This document shows, piece by piece, positions 34,022 through 41,731 of a stretch of DNA of 41,731 nt (its first letter is position 1; each line of letters opens with the position of its first letter). The stretch covers positions 1 to 41,731 of the forward strand of contig NZ_SMJX01000037.1 of the NCBI RefSeq assembly GCF_004348535.1. Reading direction: 5' to 3'. The notes beneath the pieces were generated by a model that made no database searches, was not told the origin of the DNA, and worked only from the letters and a program-made list of their open reading frames with translations. Origin of the DNA: Actinomadura sp. KC216. Lineage in GTDB: Bacteria > Actinomycetota > Actinomycetes > Streptosporangiales > Streptosporangiaceae. The position numbers and the translations under genes were made by a program.

Positions 34022-34215
34022 CCAACGCAACCCGAGATGGACCCACCCGCTCGTCCCGTCGTGTTCAGGATAGTAACGCCCGTGAGTACCAGCAATCTCG
34101 TAACTTCCTTTGTGCGCTGGTACGAGCAGCGAAGAACCTTTATTTCACCGAAGCTGATCCCGCCTTGTGGCATCTTGCTCGTCTCGCCCTACGCAAACGA
34201 AAGGATTGATGTGCC

Positions 34216-35772
34216 ATGGATATGGGCCGTACTCGCGCGATCGCGCTGCTGGGCGTTGAGGGCACCGTGGTGGATGTCGAAGCGTCGATTACTGATGGGA
34301 CGGCTGGATTGCACCTGATGGGGCTTCCTGAAACGGCGCGTGACCAGATCCGCGATCGCGCCCGCGCCGCCATCTTCAATTCCGACCAGCACTTCCCTCA
34401 CCGCCATGTCGCGGTCAACTTCTTCCCGATCAGCCTGCCCAAGCACGGCAGCGGCTTCGACCTGGCCATCGCCGTTGCCATCCTGACGGCCAGCGGCACC
34501 ATCCCCGCCCAGGCGTGCATGAGCATGGTGCTGATCGGTGAGCTGGGTCTGGATGGTCGGGTTCGGTCAGTGCCCGGTGTTCTGCCCGCCGTCTTAGCGG
34601 CCGTCGACGCTGGTGTGACCGTGGTGGTCGTGCCCGACGCCAATGTCGCTGAGGCATCGCTGGTGCCAGGCGTCGAGGTGATCGGCGTCTCCTCGCTGCG
34701 CGAGCTGATCGCGCACCTGCGCGGTTTGCCACCGCCCGATGACGGCGACGACGTTCACGAAGGCACCCCTCACACAGCACACCCCGCCGCTGGGCTACCC
34801 GGCGCACTGGATCTGGCTGAGGTAAAAGGGCACGCCAGCGGGCGCAGGGCGGTCGAAGTGGCCGCCGCAGGCGGTCACCACCTCGCTCTGGTCGGCCCCA
34901 TCCGCACAGGAGCGACGATGCTCGCCGAGCGGCTGCCCGGCCTGTTGCCCGACCTCGATCACGACGCCGCGCTGGAGGTGACCGCCCTTCACTCCGTCGT
35001 AGGAGGTCTCCCTCTCGACGAGCCCTTGATGACCCGGCCTCCGTTCCGCGCGCCGCACCACACGTCGTCGCGAGCCGCCATCCTCGGCGGCAGCAGGAGC
35101 CACACCGTTCACCCTGGGGCGGTATCTCTCGCCCACCGAGGAGTGCTGTTCCTGGAGGACGTCCCCGAATTCGCCGTCCAGACGCTGGCGTCGCTGGTCC
35201 GGCCTCTTGAGGACGGGACGGTGCGCGTCAGCGGAGACTGCGGGATCGTGGCCTTCCCAGCTCGTCCGATCGCGGTGCTGGCCGCCCACCCGTGTCCTTG
35301 CGGGGCACCGACCTCGCAGGCGTGCACGTGCCCGTCCGGCGTCCGCCAGCGCTACCTGGCCCGGCTCCCCCAGTCACTTCTGAACCGCGTCGCAATCAAA
35401 CACCGGCTCGCCCCGGCATCGCAGGCCGATCTTCGCCGTGACCTGGCCGGAGTCGAGTCCAGCAGGCGCGTCGCCGACCGGGTCAAGGCCGCCCGTGACC
35501 GCGCCGCGCACCGGCTGGTGGACACGTCGTGGCGCACCAACGACGAGGTCCCCGGCCCGGAGCTGCGGCACCGTTTCACCCCACCGGCGCAGGCGACCGC
35601 GATGCTCGATGCCGCGCTCTCCGATGGCCGGCTGACTCCACGCGGCCTCGACCAGGTGCTTCGGCTGTCTTGGACCTTCGCTGATCTCGCCGGTAGCACC
35701 GCACCGAGCCCCGAGGACATCACCACGGCTATGCGTATGTGGGACGGCTTCAGCGTACCGTCGGCCAGCTGA
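34216..35772 (+). CDS. ComM/YifB-like AAA protein with degenerate Walker motifs
   Basis: A 518-residue protein with the complete layout of YifB/ComM. The N-terminal Lon-S5-like part has VEASITDGTAGLHLMGLPET and LPKHGSGFDLAIAVAIL. The AAA Mg-chelatase-like domain has RPPFRAPHHTSSRAAILGGS, and the four-Cys site C360/C362/C370/C372 (PCPCGAPTSQACTC) is followed by RYLARLPQSLLNRV. Family members are ring-forming ATPases that drive branch migration of incoming single-stranded DNA. Here Walker A reads GPIRTGATM (227-235) instead of GPPGxGKTM, so the lysine is Ala233, and Walker B is FLEDVPEF (E314-D315) instead of FLDELPEF. It is therefore probably unable to hydrolyse ATP normally. The start is the ATG at 34216. 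Confidence 0.88.
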   Translation: MDMGRTRAIALLGVEGTVVDVEASITDGTAGLHLMGLPETARDQIRDRARAAIFNSDQHFPHRHVAVNFFPISLPKHGSGFDLAIAVAILTASGTIPAQACMSMVLIGELGLDGRVRSVPGVLPAVLAAVDAGVTVVVVPDANVAEASLVPGVEVIGVSSLRELIAHLRGLPPPDDGDDVHEGTPHTAHPAAGLPGALDLAEVKGHASGRRAVEVAAAGGHHLALVGPIRTGATMLAERLPGLLPDLDHDAALEVTALHSVVGGLPLDEPLMTRPPFRAPHHTSSRAAILGGSRSHTVHPGAVSLAHRGVLFLEDVPEFAVQTLASLVRPLEDGTVRVSGDCGIVAFPARPIAVLAAHPCPCGAPTSQACTCPSGVRQRYLARLPQSLLNRVAIKHRLAPASQADLRRDLAGVESSRRVADRVKAARDRAAHRLVDTSWRTNDEVPGPELRHRFTPPAQATAMLDAALSDGRLTPRGLDQVLRLSWTFADLAGSTAPSPEDITTAMRMWDGFSVPSAS

Positions 35773-35777
35773 ATCGA

Positions 35778-35818
35778 ATAACCCCCTTCCACCCTTATAT
35801 CGCCCTGAAGGGGGTTAT
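35778..35818 (+). promoter_or_regulatory. Perfect 12-bp hairpin covering a ribosome binding site
   Basis: ATAACCCCCTTC (35778-35789) pairs exactly with GAAGGGGGTTAT (35807-35818). It follows the ComM-like stop by 5 bases. Its right arm contains the AGGGGG that serves as ribosome binding site for the ATG at 35825. It can act as terminator or attenuator for the upstream gene and can hide the start of the next. Confidence 0.6.
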
Positions 35819-35824
35819 ACACGC

Positions 35825-36562
35825 ATGCGTAAGAGTGGTCTGGTCGTCGGGAGATTTTTCGCACGGTGTCGACTCGCCTACCGAGACGACACCAACCAGG
35901 TACATCTATGCGACACGAAATTCGATAGTCCGTCCGAATTCGTAAAACACATGGCGGACGTGCACGCGCGTACGCAACCCCGGTCCCCCAGGGAGCGCAA
36001 GTGGCGACGCCCGCAACGGTCCCGACTGCTGTATGAGCCAAAGGAGTTCGGGATTGGCGCCTGGGTCACGTTCGCGGAAAGCCGTGACGGCAAGGTTGTC
36101 CTGCGGCGTGGACAGGTGTGGTCCTTGGGCCCGCCCCGAGTGGGCCACAGCCGGTGGGTGGTCCCCGACGACGGTGGCGATGCGGTCGTGGTGAGGATCA
36201 ATCAGCGCCCGGTCCTCAGCAGCGAGACCCTGCTGGACGTCGTCCCCGGCTACAGCGTGCAACGGCAGAACCTGCGGCGCGCAGAGAATCTGCGCCGTTT
36301 CGGTCGGCTGTTCCCTGTGGTGGTTAGCAAGGATTGGGAATACACACGGTCCGGGGGTAAGACGCTGGTCGAGACCTGGTGCTGGCATGTTAACCCGAAG
36401 TGCCCGGACGCGGTCGGCAAACCGGCCCCTTCTGAACAAACCCAGCCCTTTAACATCAATCAGGTTGTTCTGGATTTGATCAACGGACGGATCAACGCTT
36501 CAGCCTCGCGCTTTTGCCGCCGCTGTTTCTGGCTCGACGGCGCCGGTGGCATACCTGCCTGA
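35825..36562 (+). CDS. Protein with a zinc-finger-like N-terminus
   Basis: A 245-residue protein. The N-terminal segment HLCDTKFDSPSEFVKHMADV then H gives Cys29-x12-His42-x4-His47, the second half of a classical C2H2 finger; the usual first cysteine pair partner is missing. The C-terminal segment (about 190-240) has CWHVNPKCPD and FCRRCFW, suggesting a second zinc site. The middle resembles a strand-rich SH3-like domain (EFGIGAWVTFAESRDGKVVL). It probably binds nucleic acid. Translation may be controlled by the hairpin just upstream. Confidence 0.6.
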   Translation: MRKSGLVVGRFFARCRLAYRDDTNQVHLCDTKFDSPSEFVKHMADVHARTQPRSPRERKWRRPQRSRLLYEPKEFGIGAWVTFAESRDGKVVLRRGQVWSLGPPRVGHSRWVVPDDGGDAVVVRINQRPVLSSETLLDVVPGYSVQRQNLRRAENLRRFGRLFPVVVSKDWEYTRSGGKTLVETWCWHVNPKCPDAVGKPAPSEQTQPFNINQVVLDLINGRINASASRFCRRCFWLDGAGGIPA

Positions 36563-36898
36563 CCAAGTGAACTGCCTTAACCGAGGCCAAAGCGCTAGCG
36601 CACGTGACGCAGCACCCAAAGCCCGGGAGAGCCAGCGGGCCGCAGTACCGGTCGCCGCTCACGGCGATCTGTACCGCCATGGAGGGGCCTCCCCGACGCC
36701 CGCAATGTCATGGTGCCACTGGCCAATCACAGCGCTTTGCGTCCGATGCTGGCCAAACAGCTCGTCGTGGAACTCCGCAATGTCCGGGGAAGTGGGAGAC
36801 CGCACCTCCGTACAGGTGGCGGGGCCCAGTAACACGGACCCCATGCGTCCCCCTCCTTTTCTTGCCCCTTCCAATCGACGTAGAGGATGTGAATTCGT
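36563..36898. other. Gap without a convincing gene
   Basis: 336 bases. An open frame from an ATG at 36710 to a TAA at 36830-36832 (MVPLANHSALRPMLAKQLVV onward, 40 residues) is protein-like but has no ribosome binding site, and may be a gene remnant. No hairpin or repeat stands out. Confidence 0.4.
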
Positions 36899-38068
36899 AT
36901 GACAAGCGAACCTGAGCCGAGGCCGTTTACTGCCGCGTCGAAGGACACAGAGGAGAAGGTGGGCGACGGAATGGAGCCCTCACGCCTTGTCGTCACCGCC
37001 CCGGTGGACGCGATCGCATTGGCGGCCTACATGGTGGGATTTCACCCGTCGCTCAGCCTGGTGGTCGTCGGTATCTCCGACCAGGGACGTTCGATGGTGA
37101 TGCGGCGAGATCTTACGCCAGCATGCCGAGTCACCGACGTCGATACCAGCGATCTCGACCGTGAGGGAGCCGAGTCGATCGATGAATGCCTGGTGTCGAT
37201 GCTTGAACGCAACAAGATGTCTTCGGTGCTTCTGCTCGGGTACGGACCCGAGGAGCAGGTGACGCCCGCGCTGAACAGCGTTCTGCAATTCGCAGAGCAG
37301 GCCGAACTGCGTGTGTTGGTGGCGTTGCGCGTCGACCAGGGTCGCTGGTGGTCCTACACGTGCCAGGACCCCGATTGCTGCCCACCGGAGGGCACCGCTT
37401 ATGACATCAGCACCAGCATGGTCGCCGCACAGGCGACGCTTGCCGGACACGTCGTGCTTCGCGACCGCGACCAACTCATCGATTCGGTCGCGGCTCTCGA
37501 AGGACCAGTGCGTACGGCAATGCGGCAGGCGACCGAACGCGCCGAGCAGCGGATGCGTGAACGGATCGCCGTTGGCGATACTCCCGCCGACAACGCTGCG
37601 CAGGTGGTGGAGGAAGGCCAGAGGCTCATTGCGGAGCTCGCCGACCGGATCCGCGGCGAGCGGGTCCAGCTCACCGACGATGAGGCCGCCTGGCTCGGGC
37701 TTCTGCTGCTCAGCAGTCGGCTACGGGACGAGGCGTGGGTCCGCATCGACGTCGACCACCTGCGCCAGCACATCGCGTTCTGGCAGGACCTGACCCGCCG
37801 GGTACAGGAGCCTTATGTCGCGGCTCCGGCGAGCCTTCTGGCCTACGCAGCTTTCGCGAGTGGAGACGGTGGACTAGCCAACGTAGCTCTTGACCGTGCC
37901 GAGGCTGCCGACCCGTCCTACACGATGGCGCGCCTGCTCCGTGAGGTCATTGTGGCGGGCATCCCCCCGGAACACGCACGGCTGGACATCACACCCGAAG
38001 ACCTGGCCGCTGCCCGCAGCGAGCAAGGACCTGCCCAAGGCGACGAGGGCTCCAGTAGTCCGTCGTAG
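36899..38068 (+). CDS. DUF4192 family protein
   Basis: A 389-residue protein matching DUF4192, a family common in actinomycetes and of unknown function. Recognisable parts are APVDAIALAAYMVGFHPSLS, LVVVGISDQGRSMVMRRDLT, VLLLGYGPEEQVTPAL and RWWSYTCQDPDCCPPEGTAY, which has the family Cys residues. A helical C-terminal half is followed by ASGDGGLANVALDRAEAADP and a short disordered tail. The start is the ATG at 36899 after GAGG. It appears complete. Its location in a mobile region is not unusual for the family. Confidence 0.85.
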   Translation: MTSEPEPRPFTAASKDTEEKVGDGMEPSRLVVTAPVDAIALAAYMVGFHPSLSLVVVGISDQGRSMVMRRDLTPACRVTDVDTSDLDREGAESIDECLVSMLERNKMSSVLLLGYGPEEQVTPALNSVLQFAEQAELRVLVALRVDQGRWWSYTCQDPDCCPPEGTAYDISTSMVAAQATLAGHVVLRDRDQLIDSVAALEGPVRTAMRQATERAEQRMRERIAVGDTPADNAAQVVEEGQRLIAELADRIRGERVQLTDDEAAWLGLLLLSSRLRDEAWVRIDVDHLRQHIAFWQDLTRRVQEPYVAAPASLLAYAAFASGDGGLANVALDRAEAADPSYTMARLLREVIVAGIPPEHARLDITPEDLAAARSEQGPAQGDEGSSSPS

Positions 38069-38602
38069 TTGCGAATCACCCTTCATCCGCGGCACAGGGA
38101 CTGCTCCGTTGATTCGCCAGTCCGGGCCCGAGGCGGCAGTGGCGGGGCGGATCAGGGGTCGTGCAGGTCGACTGGGCGGCAGGAAAGGCACCGGACGGGT
38201 AGTCGCGAGAGCCCGAGCTCGTACGGGGCGAGGCGGGCAGCAATCTGGTCGGCCTGGCTCCCGCGATCGCCGTGGTCTCCAGGATCCGTCCCGCTGGGGC
38301 CGTCACGGACCTCCCTGCTCAGATCAGCGATCCTGGGCAACTTCTACGCCTTACTCGATACCGCCCATGACGGGCTCACCCGCAACCCGAACGGCACGAT
38401 CGCCTCGATCGTCGATGACTTCGAGGCCACCCGCCAAGCCCGACCGAGCTGGGATCGGCGCACCCCGCACACGCTGCGCTCTAGTGCGCCGGTCCGCATG
38501 GCGCGCGGCGAGCCGGTCGGCGATGTCGTCCGCCTCAGCCCGGCGAGCGGCCTGCAGAGGAGTCGGGCCGAGGGGTCGCTGGCCGTTGAAGGCTGAAGCT
38601 AG
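38069..38602 (+). other. Gene remnant between DUF4192 gene and the next gene
   Basis: About 565 bases (38069-38633). The first half is GC-driven and not protein-like in any frame. Around 38320-38560 the plus frame reads AILGNFYALLDTAHDGLTRN then GTIASIVDDFEATRQARPSW, which looks like real protein but has no start or ribosome binding site of its own. It is most likely the end of a deleted gene. Confidence 0.35.
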
Positions 38603-38633
38603 CTTCTGCACCAACCGAAATCGGAGATTACTG

Positions 38634-39104
38634 ATGAAGGACTTCGCCCTTAATGAGAAGGTGGCGCGGGACTGGCTGACCGAGCTTGCCGTGGCCCACG
38701 AGTTGGCTGGTCTCGATTGCCCAAGTGGGAATCGAGATGGAGGAGCGGGACCCCAAGTTCATCTTGCCTGGCAGCCCCGCGAGCCCGGCCAGGAGGACGT
38801 TGTCTCCCGCTTGATCGAGGGAGCCCACGAGCAAACGGATGTCCTCTCCCATTCCGAACACGCTGCGGTTGGCATTGAGTTCATCGATGACGGGAATGAT
38901 TGGTGTTACCGATTTCTCCTGCACATCATCTCTCCCGTCTCGGTGACTCTTGCCGCCCCAGCAACGGAGGTTGCTCAACTGGGTGATGATTCGGTGTACG
39001 GAGTTGAAGCAGCGATCAGCATTCTCCGCGAGGCCCAGCGGTCTGCGAACTCACTCCTCGGCCAACTCCAAGGATTTGTCGCAGCGACGAGCCATGATAT
39101 TTAA
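38634..39104 (+). CDS. Protein of unknown function (156 aa)
   Basis: The ATG at 38634 lies 7 bases after GGAG. It begins MKDFALNEKVARDWLTELAV, continues with strand-rich sequence (VGIEFIDDGNDWCYRFLLHI) and ends in a helix (ISILREAQRSANSLLGQLQG). Composition is slightly less GC-rich than its neighbours. No family recognised. Confidence 0.65.
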   Translation: MKDFALNEKVARDWLTELAVAHELAGLDCPSGNRDGGAGPQVHLAWQPREPGQEDVVSRLIEGAHEQTDVLSHSEHAAVGIEFIDDGNDWCYRFLLHIISPVSVTLAAPATEVAQLGDDSVYGVEAAISILREAQRSANSLLGQLQGFVAATSHDI

Positions 39105-39164
39105 TGCGTTCACGTCACCCGCGCACAGAGAATCGGGAGCTGGCCACCGCCACCGAAGTCGAGA

Positions 39165-39195
39165 GGGTCGGCCCCGCATACGGAGGGACCGACCC
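39165..39195 (+). terminator. Terminator-like hairpin
   Basis: GGGTCGG (39165-39171) and CCGACCC (39189-39195) pair perfectly and are followed by CTTTGATC. It lies 60 bases after the stop of the gene at 38634. The rest of the 338-base gap (39105-39442) shows no convincing gene. Confidence 0.5.
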
Positions 39196-39442
39196 CTTTG
39201 ATCTAATCCCTACCTAGTTGAGCAGAACACAGTAGGAGACCGATCGTCACCATGGTAAGCCTTCGGCTACAAGACCGCTAAGGCTCATCTGGTCACTGCC
39301 ATACGCGACCGTCCCGGTTGACTTTGGTCACGAGTAGCTGCCCGCAACGCCGATCGCCAGCCCGGCCCCTAGCTCCTCCACGGCTCCCGTTCCCGACCGG
39401 GAACCTTGCTCCCGTATGGATGGGGTGGAAGGGTGGTGCCAG

Positions 39443-39940
39443 ATGAACGACGACCTTGCGGCGGTGCTCTTCGACGTGGTGGAACGCCAGGAGCGGCACA
39501 TCCTGGCCGACGAGTACCTGGCGATCGCCGCGCTCGACGGGGAACGCAGGTTGATCCTCAGTGACTACGACTACCTGCGAGACCGCGCCGCCGCTGTCGC
39601 GTTCGAGCAACGAGTGGCCGCTCACGGCCGCCGGGTTGCCGCGGTCCGATGGGTCCTGGCCGTCCCCCAGGTCTGGGTGATCAACGAGCGTGACGTGGCC
39701 GCTCGTTCCCCCTCCCCTCACCCGTTGCGCGCCGACGAGGAGGAGTGCGTCACCTGGATGGGCTTTGATCAAGAAGACGGTATCGACTACGGCCTCGTGC
39801 CCTACGCGCGCCGCCCTAGCGGCCAACCCGTCTTCGACGAGCCCAAGGTGTTCAACGTACCGCTCATCCCCGGCGACCTCATGCCAGGGCACACACTATT
39901 GCGCGCATTTTTGGACGATGAATCTTCGGCTGATTACTAA
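39443..39940 (+). CDS. Protein of unknown function (165 aa)
   Basis: The ATG at 39443 follows AAGGGTGG. It begins MNDDLAAVLFDVVERQERHI and contains an acidic, aromatic middle part (ECVTWMGFDQEDGIDYGLVP) and FNVPLIPGDLMPGHTLLRAF. It resembles small proteins of plasmid regions but I recognise no family. It converges on the BTAD gene, with only 4 bases between the two stop codons. Confidence 0.65.
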   Translation: MNDDLAAVLFDVVERQERHILADEYLAIAALDGERRLILSDYDYLRDRAAAVAFEQRVAAHGRRVAAVRWVLAVPQVWVINERDVAARSPSPHPLRADEEECVTWMGFDQEDGIDYGLVPYARRPSGQPVFDEPKVFNVPLIPGDLMPGHTLLRAFLDDESSADY

Positions 39941-39944
39941 GGTC

Positions 39945-41731
39945 TCAGCGACGGCCACGAGGGTTGAGAAGCCGCCACAGGAGTTGTTGAGTTTCCTCGC
40001 TCGGATCGACTGCTAGATCCTCCAGGGAGGTCTCCAAGAGGCGATAGGTGCGCCGTACCGCGTCTGACCGCCCGAGCTTGGCCTGCAGAGTCATGATGTG
40101 CTGGTAGATCTCCTCGGCGTAGCGGTCGAGCGAGCGCGCGCGTTCGAGGACACTGAGAGCGCGCTCGGGTTCGTGACGCTCGTAGAGGATGGCCAGGTGG
40201 ATCAAGGCTTCGCCGGCTTGGCGCCGAAGCGTCTCCCGCTCGGGTTCGATCCATTCGTATGCCTGCTCAAATGATGCCTCAGCGGCCAGGTGCCCCTGGT
40301 AGATGTCGGCGGCCTCCTGCAGCAACGCCGCCTGATCCTGGTCGCGATCGGCCTGTGACGCCTCATGCACTGCGGTGTGGAAACGCCACAGGTCAACGCT
40401 GATGAGCTCGGGATCGATGGCGTAGCGATCCGCGGTCCTGACGATGAAGTTCTCGTCGATTCGTCCGGTAGCTCGTTTGAGGGTCTGGCGGGTCTCGTGC
40501 AGCAGGGCGTGAAAGCGCATCACGGCATGTTTGTGGTCGACGTCCGGCCACAGCGCCGCCACGATCGCGTCGCGGCTGGCGCCTTCGGCGTGGACGGCCA
40601 GATGGGTTAGCAACTCCCGGCCCTTGCCACGTATACCGGTCTCCAGAATTTCGCCGTCGACTCTCACAGTCGGATGCCCTAGAACCTGCAAACGGACAGG
40701 GCAATCCCCGATCGACTGCGCTGCTTGGGGTGCCGGTGGCACCGGCCGCGCCACGGACACCGCCGAGCGCGCGACCGTCGTCGTCTGCGTCGCGGGCTGG
40801 GATTCTGGTTCACGCTCTGGGGCACCGTGGGCGCTGCGGATCAGTTGGAGGACCTGGTCGGCGTCCTGTTGCTCGACGTGAAACATGCGTAGTCCGTCCC
40901 AAATGTCGCTGCCCGCACCAGTCGAGGAGGTGACGTGTGCCGCGTCATCGAGATGCACCGTGGGGCCGGCCGGGTGTTCGCCGAGCGTGATGATGGCGAT
41001 GTCGTAGCTGGCTGCCGCCACCGTTACGGCTTCCAAGCGGTGCTGATGCTCCGGGGCGGAGGTAGCGACCAAGACCAGACGGGGCAAGGGCTCGGTCGGG
41101 TCGGCGTGGCGGATCGCCGTTAGGTCCTGGTTGTCGGTTGCGGTGTCGAGCAGACGAGCACGGTGGATGCGCTCGGACTCCAGCAGCTGAATTGCCGCAT
41201 TCAGATCAGCGGTGACGTGCAGGGCATGGGCGTACTGGGTGAGCTCGTCGACCTGTTCGGGGTTGAGTGCGAGCACCTGGATAGCCTCGCCGCGAGGGAT
41301 GATGATCTCCACTTCGTGGTCGCCCGCGTGCATCAGGAGCGTCAGCAGCAGTGCTCGGGCGACCGCGATCCCGCCAGGGCCTTCCAGTCCGACGACGAGT
41401 CCGCTGATCGGAACCGCGATCTCTTGGTCTTCACGTACTCCCAGGACAATCCGACCGCTGGATGGCAGCGGAAACAGGTGGAGCCGGTTGGGCTCGCCGG
41501 GCGGCGGTTGAGGATCGGTGTTTCGGGCTTCACGGCTGAGGTCGACGCGCCGTAGCCGTCGGATGGTCGGCGGCGGGGGCGGCTCGCTGCGGCTCAGATC
41601 AGGGCCGGTGGCGGGCGTGCGGTGCCGGCGGCGCCGGTGCAGCCGGGTGACTACGAGCGCGGTCCCGACACCGGCTGCGAACGAGAGTCCGACGACGGCA
41701 CCGGACGGGAGATCCACCGTGAATGGGTGAT
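39945..41731 (-). CDS. BTAD-domain transcriptional regulator with membrane segment, 5' end missing
   Basis: The visible 590-plus residues run off the right edge; a GTG at 41717 is present but the frame stays open beyond it (reading HPFTVDLPSGAVV), so the true start lies outside. A transmembrane helix (SGAVVGLSFAAGVGTALVVT) is followed by a basic Arg-rich stretch, a ~250-residue middle domain, then a winged helix plus BTAD domain (about residues 345-590 of the visible part; RLQVLGHPTVRVDGEILETG, LWPDVDHKHAVMRFHALLHE, LWRFHTAVHEASQ and a TPR-like end). Such proteins in actinomycetes often carry LysM and membrane parts before the BTAD domain and may link wall sensing to transcription. The last gene in the window. 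Confidence 0.8.
   Translation of the reverse strand, partial: HPFTVDLPSGAVVGLSFAAGVGTALVVTRLHRRRRHRTPATGPDLSRSEPPPPPTIRRLRRVDLSREARNTDPQPPPGEPNRLHLFPLPSSGRIVLGVREDQEIAVPISGLVVGLEGPGGIAVARALLLTLLMHAGDHEVEIIIPRGEAIQVLALNPEQVDELTQYAHALHVTADLNAAIQLLESERIHRARLLDTATDNQDLTAIRHADPTEPLPRLVLVATSAPEHQHRLEAVTVAAASYDIAIITLGEHPAGPTVHLDDAAHVTSSTGAGSDIWDGLRMFHVEQQDADQVLQLIRSAHGAPEREPESQPATQTTTVARSAVSVARPVPPAPQAAQSIGDCPVRLQVLGHPTVRVDGEILETGIRGKGRELLTHLAVHAEGASRDAIVAALWPDVDHKHAVMRFHALLHETRQTLKRATGRIDENFIVRTADRYAIDPELISVDLWRFHTAVHEASQADRDQDQAALLQEAADIYQGHLAAEASFEQAYEWIEPERETLRRQAGEALIHLAILYERHEPERALSVLERARSLDRYAEEIYQHIMTLQAKLGRSDAVRRTYRLLETSLEDLAVDPSEETQQLLWRLLNPRGRR

Noticed and set aside
38351..38614. Minus-strand ORF (87 aa)
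   Set aside because: No ribosome binding site; the plus frame at the same place looks equally protein-like, so neither is called as a gene.
1..41731. CRISPR array or insertion sequence
   Set aside because: No regularly spaced repeats and no transposase gene or terminal inverted repeats were seen.

Overview
The window comes from a GC-rich actinomycete, most likely order Streptosporangiales (Actinomadura / Thermomonosporaceae-like). The basis is GTG/TTG starts with strong AGGAGG sites, heavy G/C at third codon positions, and the gene families present. The first ~0.8 kb is chromosomal: the start of an ArgS-related (NrtL-like) gene, a single-domain response regulator and tRNA-Arg(CCG). From the tRNA rightwards the sequence looks like an integrative and conjugative element (ICE). 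Only its left end is visible. I see no repeat of the tRNA 3' end further right, so the right attachment site is probably outside the window.

Left integration module (750-4604, minus strand): a large serine recombinase whose last 21 codons are read antisense through tRNA-Arg; a small ORF that overlaps both neighbours; and a beta-class DNA methyltransferase with an unusual AdoMet motif. A non-coding stretch follows, with a dense cluster of TTGCCG/CGGCAA hexamers and a long nested hairpin.

Transfer module (4605-14575, plus strand, tightly packed, several ATGA overlaps): VirB2-like pilin, VirB6/TrbL-like channel protein, PrgI/VirB3-like protein, VirB4 ATPase, VirD4/TraG coupling ATPase, replication-relaxation family protein, a lipoprotein, and a lytic transglycosylase-NlpC/P60 wall hydrolase. 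Together they form a minimal Gram-positive type IV secretion system. No relaxase is recognisable in the window.

Cargo module (14707-19557, minus strand): three coupled genes, a helical-repeat protein, an 1100-residue CHAT (caspase-like) protease with intact His/Cys, and a small basic protein with one hydrophobic helix. This is the best candidate for an undescribed (probably immune or regulated-proteolysis) system here.

Accessory region (20513-41731, mostly plus strand): a sigma-like protein of unknown role, then a 50-bp perfect palindrome and a pair of ~58-bp direct repeats. About 17 small, mostly unknown genes follow, separated by hairpins and including a ParB/sulfiredoxin-like protein, a DUF932 protein and a DUF3560 protein. 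Next come a ComM/YifB-like AAA protein with destroyed Walker motifs, a DUF4192 protein, and finally a BTAD-type regulator that runs off the right edge. At least two genes here look decayed (26330-26561, 27609-27930), and 26201-26291 can fold into a tRNA-like cloverleaf.

In outline: the recombinase integrates and excises the element at tRNA-Arg, the methyltransferase probably marks its DNA, the secretion system moves it, and the CHAT cluster is cargo. The many small genes resemble the variable early or anti-defence regions of conjugative elements, but that is inference.
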